A stretch of DNA of 49,497 bases from a virus: the IMG/VR virus record IMGVR_UViG_3300020417_001503, positions 1-49,497 of that record; one strand, given 5' to 3'. Of the stretch, positions 20,848 to 27,958 are shown piece by piece (within the stretch, counting starts at the first letter, position 1; the number at the start of each line of letters is the position of its first letter). A program made the translations under genes and the position numbers. A model generated the notes under the pieces. It worked only from the letters and a program-made list of their open reading frames with translations. It was not told the DNA's origin and searched no databases.

Positions 20848-20970
20848 CTATGCTTCGTGCGATGGTATTGTGAGCATGATTTTCCATGCCCTCTGGTATT
20901 TATCTGATACGAGCTTCCTAAACATCAGCAATGACATCAAAGTCGTTTGGTACGCGATTATTTCTTCCAT
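20848..20970 (-). CDS. Small protein (40 aa), unknown
   Basis: 40 residues (MEEIIAYQTTLMSLLMFRKL). Its ATG lies inside the last codons of the sulfotransferase in another frame, and its stop abuts the next ATG, so it fills the gap exactly. Amphipathic helix, then a basic stretch. The tight packing is the main support. Confidence 0.5.
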   Translation of the reverse strand: MEEIIAYQTTLMSLLMFRKLVSDKYQRAWKIMLTIPSHEA

Positions 20971-21938
20971 GAACTTGGTATATACCCGAAGGTATTTTCA
21001 AAATCGGTATAATATCTAGACATAATGTGAACTGCCCTCCGATATTCCTCGTCAGTCAACTCTTCAATGTCACTTGACCACTGATCTTTGAGGAATTCAT
21101 ACTGTGGAGCGTTCTTTCCCATGAAGGGAACGTAGGCATTTTCATGAATTTTCTCAACTTTATATGACAAGAAGTCAGAAATTTGTTGTAATTGGTTTTT
21201 TTCTTGTTTTTTATCCCAAAAATCTTCCATTATAACAGTATAAACGTTCTCTTTACCAAAAACATCGACGTATTTGGCATAACCTTCCCGAAAATTAGAA
21301 TTATTTGAGTACCAACCTTGAGAAAGATGGTAAAAAAACGTCTTTGTCTGCTTTTTTCGCCGAATTAGCGACTTGACTTTGAAATCGTGGTGATCTTTTG
21401 ACCCAAAATCAAGAGTTTTGGTGAAAAGACTGCCAATTTCCGAATAAAAACGCCTTACTGGGTCGCGAAATTCCATCATGACCTTGATTTCAAAGTGATC
21501 AAGCAGTTTTGGAGCGATCATCTTCAAAAATCCGTAATCTAAACCCCAATTTCCGTTGCAAAAGTCACAGACAGCAGCGTAATCGTGTTTTATATTGTCC
21601 CAGTGCGTCAAATAGTACTCAATGTAGTCATCGATTTTGATTTTTTCCCGAAAAAAGATGTCCATCGGGGTATCCTTGGCAATTTCGTTGCGAGATGATA
21701 GAATTTTACCCCAAGGATGGTCATGTGGGCGCTTGCCCTTTGATCCCTTCAATGCAGGAGAGTTTGCTTTCTTGAAAACCTCATTGAAAGAGTCATCATT
21801 CTTCTGTAGTTTCACCAGAAACCAATTTTCTTTATAATGTCCCTGATGAGCGTACTTATTATCCAACGCAAGGGTGTAAAACATGGGCGTGGTTGCCGAC
21901 CACCCAGTGCCAGGATTTATTAGTAGCGTTGGTTTCAT
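20958..21938 (-). CDS. Sulfotransferase-like protein 1
   Basis: 326 residues. LINPGTGWSATTPMF (6-20) matches the 5'-phosphosulfate loop of PAPS-dependent sulfotransferases; MEFRDPVRRFYSE (155-167) is the 3'-phosphate motif with Arg158 and Ser166. The enzyme would move sulfate from PAPS to a hydroxyl, probably on a sugar. Closely related to the gene at 22128 (shared WDNIK-DY-AV-DF and an NAYVP-AP motif), which is read in the opposite direction from a shared 34-nt gap. It heads the minus-strand operon of SGNH-like genes. Acceptor unknown. Confidence 0.75.
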   Translation of the reverse strand: MKPTLLINPGTGWSATTPMFYTLALDNKYAHQGHYKENWFLVKLQKNDDSFNEVFKKANSPALKGSKGKRPHDHPWGKILSSRNEIAKDTPMDIFFREKIKIDDYIEYYLTHWDNIKHDYAAVCDFCNGNWGLDYGFLKMIAPKLLDHFEIKVMMEFRDPVRRFYSEIGSLFTKTLDFGSKDHHDFKVKSLIRRKKQTKTFFYHLSQGWYSNNSNFREGYAKYVDVFGKENVYTVIMEDFWDKKQEKNQLQQISDFLSYKVEKIHENAYVPFMGKNAPQYEFLKDQWSSDIEELTDEEYRRAVHIMSRYYTDFENTFGYIPSSWKK

Positions 21939-21972
21939 AAACCTATATATTGTACAAAATTGGAGGTCACTT

Positions 21973-22131
21973 ATGCCTTATGATGTCTATCTAGACAAAA
22001 AAATTATTTTTACAGAGTTGACTAAAGAGCAAGCAGAAGATATTCAGATCACAATGCAAAGAATGATCATGGCGGGTATAAAAACCGACTATACCGTCGA
22101 ACAAATTAGAGTTGAATTGTCCAAATCATGA
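21973..22131 (+). CDS. Small protein (52 aa), unknown
   Basis: 52 residues from ATG 21973, preceded by TGGAGG. MPYDVYLDKKIIFTELTKEQ, helix, then DYTVEQIRVELSKS: looks like a small beta-alpha domain. The stop overlaps the sulfotransferase ATG (ATGA), so translation is coupled. Confidence 0.6.
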   Translation: MPYDVYLDKKIIFTELTKEQAEDIQITMQRMIMAGIKTDYTVEQIRVELSKS

Positions 22132-23021
22132 AACCCACCTTATTTTTGAATGTTGGCACCGGATGGTCTGGTACAACTCCATTATATTACACTTTAGGTT
22201 GGTATAACAAGTATTGCCATGCTGGGCATCGGAAAGAGAAGGGATATTTGTGGTTGATGAACCTGGCGGCAGAAAAAAAGACCTTTGAGCGTGTCAGATT
22301 TTACAAAGAGTTTTTTGGACCGTCAAAACAATCAACGTCAACGAGAAAACCAAAGATATTTACTCATGAGTCTCCTTATGTTGCAGGAAAGTGGACTGAG
22401 GAGGAAATAAAGTATTTTTGGTCTCCTCCGTTTACTCTACAAAAGTATATTGAGTACTACGAACGGCATTGGGACAATATCAAAGACGATTATAAGGCAG
22501 TAGCAGATTTTAGCAACCCAAACGGGTATTGTGATGAAAATTTCATCATGTCGATTGCTCCTGACCTAAAAAAACACTTTGATGTAAAAATTAGCATCGT
22601 TTTCCGAGATCCAATTCGCAGATTGTGGTCTGTGCGTCAAAAACAAAATCCTAATGACCCAGTTCGCCATTTTATGAAATCTGGCGTCGATTTTGGGTAT
22701 GCAGAAATGTTTTTGAAGTGGGCAATGGCGTTTGGGTCGGAAAATTGTCATATTACGATTATGGAGGATTTCTGGAATGGAGAAACCAAACCATTGTCGG
22801 ATTTTATCGGATATGAAATCAAAGAAGTCCACAAAAACGCATATGTGCCGGATTTGGGTCCAGCAGCACCCCATATACAGTATTTGAACGATCAGTGGGA
22901 ATCTGACGTGATGCATATGCCAAAAGAAACTATGGAGTATGCAAAACAAATGTGTAAACCAATATATGACAATTTTAGAATGTATTTCGGTTATCTCCCC
23001 GAAAGATGGGAAATAAAGTAA
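22128..23021 (+). CDS. Sulfotransferase-like protein 2
   Basis: 297 residues. LNVGTGWSGTTPLYYTLGW (7-25) as PAPS loop and VFRDPIRRLWSVRQ (158-171) as the 3'-phosphate site (Arg160, Ser168). Paralogue of the protein at 20958, about 30 residues shorter through the middle. NAYVPDLGPAAP and LNDQWESDV near the end match its sister. Likely PAPS-dependent O-sulfation of a glycan. The pair may act at two positions or on two acceptors. Confidence 0.75.
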   Translation: MKPTLFLNVGTGWSGTTPLYYTLGWYNKYCHAGHRKEKGYLWLMNLAAEKKTFERVRFYKEFFGPSKQSTSTRKPKIFTHESPYVAGKWTEEEIKYFWSPPFTLQKYIEYYERHWDNIKDDYKAVADFSNPNGYCDENFIMSIAPDLKKHFDVKISIVFRDPIRRLWSVRQKQNPNDPVRHFMKSGVDFGYAEMFLKWAMAFGSENCHITIMEDFWNGETKPLSDFIGYEIKEVHKNAYVPDLGPAAPHIQYLNDQWESDVMHMPKETMEYAKQMCKPIYDNFRMYFGYLPERWEIK

Positions 23022-23048
23022 TATACATAGAACGCACTACTCATTCAT

Positions 23049-23168
23049 ATGTTCAATCCGTTCTCTTGGTTGATACTACAGTGGCGGTTACGTCAGATTC
23101 GTCGAATGGACCCGTTCATTTACGAAGATGACGATGATATGGATGAGGAACCAAATCCTGAAGAATGA
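23049..23168 (+). CDS. Small membrane-like/acidic-tail protein (39 aa)
   Basis: 39 residues: MFNPFSWLILQWRLRQIRRM, then an acidic tail (EDDDDMDEEP). A short hydrophobic/basic amphipathic N-terminus could touch a membrane. The stop overlaps the carbamoyltransferase ATG, so the two may be coupled. Confidence 0.5.
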   Translation: MFNPFSWLILQWRLRQIRRMDPFIYEDDDDMDEEPNPEE

Positions 23169-24550
23169 TTGGTTTTTCCGAAGGTTTTCATGACTCAGCA
23201 GTTGCAGTAGTTCATGAAGACAGAATTATCTTTGCCACACACGGCGAAAGGTACTCAAAGAAGAAACATGACAAATATCTTTGTGATGAAGCTGCATTTA
23301 TGGCGGAAGCACTGAATACCTATGATGGTGTCTATGCTTTCTATGAAAAACCTTTTCCTAAACGGATGAGGCAGTTTTTTGCTGGACAGAAGCATTGGAA
23401 CAAACCTAGGGAACTAAGATTTCGTCCTACGGTAGATTTTACCCATCATTTGTCTCATGCTGCCGCAGCATTCCAAACTTCGGTGTTTGAGCAGGCAGCA
23501 TGTGTTGTTGTAGACAGTATTGGCGAATTTGACTGTAGTTCAGTCTGGGTTGCCAATATGATTGACGGAAGAGCGAAATATACGAAAGTCTGGTCTAAGA
23601 AGTATCCAAAGTCGATTGGTCTTTGGTATTCTGCTCTAACGAAGTATGCTGGTCTTCGTCCTTTGGATGAAGAGTATATTTTTATGGGTATGGCGGCATT
23701 TGGTGAAAATAAGCACGAAAACCAACTCAGACAACTCCTAACAGAAAATAATCACCGGGGAATCAATATTGACTTCTCCAACTCAACTTTTGACTTGGCA
23801 AAGAGTGCTCAAGTTGTTTTGGAAGAAGAACTGACCAAAATCTTCAAGATAGCACTTGAGTACAGCAATAACGTTTGTTATGGTGGTGGGGTTGCTCTAA
23901 ACTGCGTTGCTAACACCAAACTGCGGGAAATGTGCAATCTATGGATTATGCCTAACCCAGGAGATGCTGGAGCGGCGTTAGGTGCTGCATTGTTGGTATC
24001 TGGCAAGAAAGTGCAGTGGACGCCTTACTGTGGACATAATATTGAACGTAAGGTTGATCCTAAGGATGTTGTTCAGTGTTTGCTTGAAAATGGCGTTGTG
24101 GGTGTTGCAAATGGCAGAGCAGAGTATGGTCCCCGTGCTTTAGGCAACAGATCACTTCTAGCGGATCCTAGGAAAGCCGAGAACAAGGAAAAAGTAAATC
24201 GCATCAAAAAACGCCAGGAATTCCGGCCTTTTGCTCCTGCAATCCTAGAAGAGCATTGTCGGGATTATTTTGACATGAATCATTCGCATTCTAGGTATAT
24301 GTCATATGTCTATAATTGTTTGCGTCCTGAGGAGATTCCTGCTGCTGTACACGTCGATAATAGTGCACGAGTACAAACTGTACCTGAGACCTCTAGCAGC
24401 ATCCTAAGACCTATCCTAGAGGAGTGGTATCGTGTCACAGGTTGTCCTGTACTACTCAACACTTCATTGAACATAAGGGGCAAACCCATGGTCAACGATT
24501 GGGGTGATGCACTGGATTTTCAGGCAAAGTATAACGTAAAAGTGTTCTAA
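23165..24550 (+). CDS. NodU/CmcH-family carbamoyltransferase
   Basis: 461 residues (family usually 500-600). HHLSH (94-98) is the metal-binding motif of the Kae1-like domain; GGGVALNCVAN (241-251), NGRAEYGPRALGNRS (317-331) and FRPFAPA (354-360) are the family signatures, ending with LLNTSLNIRGKP. These enzymes attach carbamoyl from carbamoyl phosphate (through carbamoyl-AMP) to hydroxyls of Nod factors, antibiotics or sugars. All motifs are intact. It follows a sulfotransferase and precedes a glycosyltransferase, so the acceptor is probably a sugar. Slightly short, but no deletion of a signature is seen. Confidence 0.88.
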   Translation: MIGFSEGFHDSAVAVVHEDRIIFATHGERYSKKKHDKYLCDEAAFMAEALNTYDGVYAFYEKPFPKRMRQFFAGQKHWNKPRELRFRPTVDFTHHLSHAAAAFQTSVFEQAACVVVDSIGEFDCSSVWVANMIDGRAKYTKVWSKKYPKSIGLWYSALTKYAGLRPLDEEYIFMGMAAFGENKHENQLRQLLTENNHRGINIDFSNSTFDLAKSAQVVLEEELTKIFKIALEYSNNVCYGGGVALNCVANTKLREMCNLWIMPNPGDAGAALGAALLVSGKKVQWTPYCGHNIERKVDPKDVVQCLLENGVVGVANGRAEYGPRALGNRSLLADPRKAENKEKVNRIKKRQEFRPFAPAILEEHCRDYFDMNHSHSRYMSYVYNCLRPEEIPAAVHVDNSARVQTVPETSSSILRPILEEWYRVTGCPVLLNTSLNIRGKPMVNDWGDALDFQAKYNVKVF

Positions 24551-24579
24551 TTGTGCTAACCTATATAAGGTGGTATAAT
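24551..24579 (+). promoter_or_regulatory. Sigma-70-like promoter for glycosyltransferase
   Basis: TTGTGC (-35), 17-nt spacer, TATAAT (-10), ending 23 nt before ATG 24603. It starts right after the carbamoyltransferase stop. Confidence 0.7.
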
Positions 24580-24602
24580 TGAATTGACAAACCTTTCATT
24601 TC

Positions 24603-25370
24603 ATGGCAAAAGGATTCAAGGTGGTTACGACTCCACCCGAAAGCGAGGACGCTGCAAAAAAGTCTGATGAGTTTAGTATTGAAGCTGCCCGCGAACTGGT
24701 AAAGGGAAAAACGTTTGTTTTCTGTCTTCCCGGTCGTACGGTTTCATATATCTACCTGAAGAATTTTGTGCAACTCGCTTTTGAGATTGTGCAACGTGGA
24801 GGTTCTTTGCAGATCTCCCAAGACTATTCGTCCATGGTCAATTTTGCCCGATGTAAATGTCTGGGCGCTAATGTTCTCCAAGGTCCAGATCAGAAACCTT
24901 GGCAGGGCAACCTGAAGTATGATTATCAGTTGTGGATTGATAGTGATATTGTTTTCGGTCTAGAGCAGTTCTACCGTCTCCTTTGGATGGATAAAGATAT
25001 TGCTGGTGGTTGGTATGTGACTGAAGACGGACAGACTACCTCTGTTGCTCACTGGTTGGAAGAAGAAGATTTCAAAAACAACGGTGGTGTGATGAACCAT
25101 GAGATGCTGGATGGCATCCAGAAGCGTCGTAAACCGTTCACTGTGGACTATACCGGTTTTGGTTGGTTGCTGATCAAGCACGGAGTCTTCGAGCACGAGA
25201 AGATGAAGTATCCTTGGTTTGCTCCACAGATGCAGGTCTTTGAATCTGGTGAAGTGCAAGACATGTGTGGCGAAGATGTGTCATTCTGTCTTGAAGCACA
25301 GAAGGCAGGTTTTGAAATTTGGTGTGATCCTAAGTGTCGAGTTGGACACGAAAAAACTCGAATTATCTGA
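24603..25370 (+). CDS. GT2-like glycosyltransferase (GT-A fold)
   Basis: 255 residues. The metal/nucleotide-sugar motif is WIDSDIVF (D113-x-D115); CGEDVSFCLEAQKAGFEIWC near 227-246 is the usual C-terminal GED...acceptor/base region, followed by DPKCRVGHE. Single domain without membrane segment; it acts in the cytoplasm. Donor and acceptor are not readable. Its own promoter lies right after the carbamoyltransferase gene. This would build the sugar that the neighbouring sulfo- and carbamoyltransferases modify, or glycosylate a virion protein or base. Confidence 0.8.
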   Translation: MAKGFKVVTTPPESEDAAKKSDEFSIEAARELVKGKTFVFCLPGRTVSYIYLKNFVQLAFEIVQRGGSLQISQDYSSMVNFARCKCLGANVLQGPDQKPWQGNLKYDYQLWIDSDIVFGLEQFYRLLWMDKDIAGGWYVTEDGQTTSVAHWLEEEDFKNNGGVMNHEMLDGIQKRRKPFTVDYTGFGWLLIKHGVFEHEKMKYPWFAPQMQVFESGEVQDMCGEDVSFCLEAQKAGFEIWCDPKCRVGHEKTRII

Positions 25371-25404
25371 TACGCCTATATAATTGAGTCTGTGCCATAG
25401 ATAT

Positions 25405-25569
25405 ATGGATCTATATGATATTTGGGTTTGTGGGAAGAAAGTTTACGCTTCCATCACAGAAGCGGAAATGGAAGAATATTCTCAAGATCTTGCTGACGAA
25501 TACTATGCAAATGGATATCCACACCCAGATGATGTAGAGATTTGTTACTTAGGACATGAGGGGGTCTGA
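25405..25569 (+). CDS. Small acidic protein (54 aa), unknown
   Basis: 54 residues (MDLYDIWVCGKKVYASITEA). Tyr/Glu-rich helix in the middle (EMEEYSQDLADEYYANGYPH). A TATAAT-like box lies at 25379. The stop lies in the terminator stem. No family recognised. Confidence 0.55.
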   Translation: MDLYDIWVCGKKVYASITEAEMEEYSQDLADEYYANGYPHPDDVEICYLGHEGV

Positions 25570-25585
25570 AAGGACCTCCTTTTTT
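25560..25585 (+). terminator. Rho-independent terminator before gp25
   Basis: GGGGGTC, loop TGAAAG, GACCTCC (one G-U pair), followed by six T. It separates the glycan-type genes from the late baseplate operon. Confidence 0.85.
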
Positions 25586-25591
25586 GTGCCT

Positions 25592-25606
25592 CTAAATAGA
25601 TAAATA
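25592..25606 (+). promoter_or_regulatory. Tandem late promoter boxes before gp25
   Basis: CTAAATA (25592-25598) is followed at once by GATAAATA (25599-25606), about 21 nt before GTG 25627. Both resemble T4 late boxes; together they suggest a strong start for the baseplate operon. Confidence 0.7.
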
Positions 25607-25626
25607 TACGAGATATTAGGGTCACA

Positions 25627-26031
25627 GTGCCGATTCAGAGAACGTCGGAGGGTTTCAAGGATATTTCCTTATCCATGAAAACTCATCCAGTTACTAAAGA
25701 CATAATTCCTCTGAAGAACGAAGATGCTATCAAGCGTTCCGTTCAAAACTTGGTCCGTATCCGATTAGGCGAAGTATTTTTCAATACACTTCTGGGAACA
25801 AGAATTACCGCTTCGTTATTTGAGTTAGCGAACGATGATTACATTGATCCCATTCGAGGAGAGATTGAGACTACAATAACCAACTTTGAACCAAGGGTTG
25901 ACCTGACAGACATCCAGGTTATTAGCAGACCCGATGATAATGCACTTGCGGTGACTATTAGTTACGACATTGTGGGACTGACTAGACCTGCTCAGTCGGT
26001 ATCATTCGTACTTGAACCTACTAGGCTATAA
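25627..26031 (+). CDS. 25: Baseplate wedge protein gp25
   Basis: 134 residues (T4 gp25 is 132), starting at GTG 25627 with TTAGGG upstream. SVQNLVRIRLGEVFFNTLLG (38-57) and LFELANDDYIDPIRGEIETT are the core of the gp25/lysozyme-like wedge family; the stretch after it ends in strand IQVISRPDDNALAVTI. It links baseplate wedges to the sheath. First gene of the operon; the stop overlaps the gp6 start (TAATG). Confidence 0.92.
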   Translation: MPIQRTSEGFKDISLSMKTHPVTKDIIPLKNEDAIKRSVQNLVRIRLGEVFFNTLLGTRITASLFELANDDYIDPIRGEIETTITNFEPRVDLTDIQVISRPDDNALAVTISYDIVGLTRPAQSVSFVLEPTRL

Positions 26032-27941
26032 TGGCACTCACCCAATTTACCAATCTGAATTTTGAGGACATCAAGAGGTCCATCAAAGACTATCTGAGGG
26101 AGAACAGTAACTTCACAGATATGGACTTTGAGGGGTCTAACCTCAGCATCCTAATCAATATTTTAGCGTATAATGCTTATAGCACCGCCTATAACACCAA
26201 CATGGCGGTCAATGAGACTTTCATTGACTCTGCAACGCTGAGGGAGAACGTTGTATCCCTGGCACGAAACATTGGATATGTTCCTCGTTCAGCAAGAGCA
26301 GCGCGTGCTCTGGTTGCCATTGACCTTTCTAATCTAGCATCTGATACTGAGACTGTAAGTATCCAACCTGGCATTGTTGCCAATGGTTCTACTAATGATA
26401 CCAGTTTCTTGTTCTCCATTCCTGAGGAGATCACTTTCCCAGCAGACAGTGGTGAAGCTGGAGCAAACATTGAGATTTATCAAGGACAATATATCAAGAA
26501 TACTTTTACCGTAGATCAGTCACAACCCAATCAAAGGTTTGTGATCCCCAACAACAATGTTGACACCTCTACGATCAAAGTCAAGATCAAAAATAGTGCT
26601 TCTGACAATACTAGCGTTGATTATAATCTAGTTGACACTATTGTTGGTGTCACCTCTACGTCCAACATTTATTTGCTCCAAGAAACTTCTGACGAGAAGT
26701 ATGAGGTCTTGTTTGGTGATGATATCTTTGGTAAAAAGTTGTCATCCGGTAATGTCATCGAAATTGGTTACATCAAGACCAATGGTAAGGTGGGTAATGG
26801 TGTCAAGCAGTTCAATTTCTCAGGCACCCTAAAAGATCAGGATGGTGCTACTGAGTCTGGGTTTAGTGCTGCTCTAGTTGCCCTAGAAGCGTCTCAGAAC
26901 GGCGATAGCATTGAACCGTTGGAGAGTGTCAAGTATTACGCTCCCCGCCTCTATGCGTCCCAATACAGGGCAGTGACGGCAAATGACTATGAAGCAATCC
27001 TCCCGGCAATCTTCCCTAACATTGAGTCTGTTAGTGCCTATGGTGGTGAGGAGTTAGATCCTCCCCAGTTTGGTCGGGTTTACATTGCTGCCAAACCCAA
27101 GAATGGTTCTTTCCTGTCAAACTTGACTAAGAAGAATCTTTTGAATGACTTGAAGAGTTATTCTATTGCTGGAATTGTTCCTACGTTCATTGATCTCAAG
27201 TTCCTGTATGTTGAGATTGACTCATATGTTTACTACAACTCCAACTTTGTTGGAGATATTGACAACTTGAAGACTAATGTTATCAAAGCTCTTTCTACTT
27301 TTGGGTCTGGCAAGGAACTCAACAAATTCGGCGGCAGGTTCAAGTACAGTAAGATTCTATCTACGATTGACAATGTTGATACTTCTATCACTTCAAATAT
27401 CACCCTAGTGAGAATGAGAAGGGATTTGATTGCCAAAGTCAATCAGTTTGCCCAGTATGAGATTTGTTTCCTCAATACCATGTATGCACCTGATGAGCAG
27501 TATAACATCCGGTCTACCGGATTTACTGCGTCTGGTGTTGTTGGAACTTGTTACTTCAGTGACCAAAAGGTGAGTGAAGATAAGGGTACGATCTTTATGT
27601 TCCAGATTCTTCAGGATGATAGCGTCAAAGTTATCACCAAGAACCTTGGTCGAATTGATTATGCTAAAGGTGAGATTGTTCTTGATACCATCAACATCAC
27701 ATCCACTCTTGTGGGCGACAATATTATTGAGGTTGAGGCAATTCCTCAATCGAACGATGTTCTTGCAAAGAACGAACTGTACTTGCAGTTTGATGTCTCT
27801 AAGAGCAACTTCTACATGAGGAAGGATAGTATTGCAACCGGTGCCAATACTTCTGGATCACAATTCGTCCCACAGTCCAGTTACTTTGCTGACAAGAAGG
27901 TCCGTGGAACTGTTATAACTAGCACTGGTGCATCTAACTAG
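26031..27941 (+). CDS. 6: Baseplate wedge protein gp6
   Basis: 636 residues (T4 gp6 is 660). N-terminal NFEDIKRSIKDYLRENSNFT and GSNLSILINILAYNAYSTAY (40-59), ATLRENVVSLARNIGYVPRS and the rest match the baseplate J-like fold of gp6, which forms the inner ring of the wedge. It follows gp25 directly, as in T4. No break or missing section is seen. Confidence 0.93.
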   Translation: MALTQFTNLNFEDIKRSIKDYLRENSNFTDMDFEGSNLSILINILAYNAYSTAYNTNMAVNETFIDSATLRENVVSLARNIGYVPRSARAARALVAIDLSNLASDTETVSIQPGIVANGSTNDTSFLFSIPEEITFPADSGEAGANIEIYQGQYIKNTFTVDQSQPNQRFVIPNNNVDTSTIKVKIKNSASDNTSVDYNLVDTIVGVTSTSNIYLLQETSDEKYEVLFGDDIFGKKLSSGNVIEIGYIKTNGKVGNGVKQFNFSGTLKDQDGATESGFSAALVALEASQNGDSIEPLESVKYYAPRLYASQYRAVTANDYEAILPAIFPNIESVSAYGGEELDPPQFGRVYIAAKPKNGSFLSNLTKKNLLNDLKSYSIAGIVPTFIDLKFLYVEIDSYVYYNSNFVGDIDNLKTNVIKALSTFGSGKELNKFGGRFKYSKILSTIDNVDTSITSNITLVRMRRDLIAKVNQFAQYEICFLNTMYAPDEQYNIRSTGFTASGVVGTCYFSDQKVSEDKGTIFMFQILQDDSVKVITKNLGRIDYAKGEIVLDTINITSTLVGDNIIEVEAIPQSNDVLAKNELYLQFDVSKSNFYMRKDSIATGANTSGSQFVPQSSYFADKKVRGTVITSTGASN

Positions 27942-27958
27942 AAATAGTATCGGAATAA

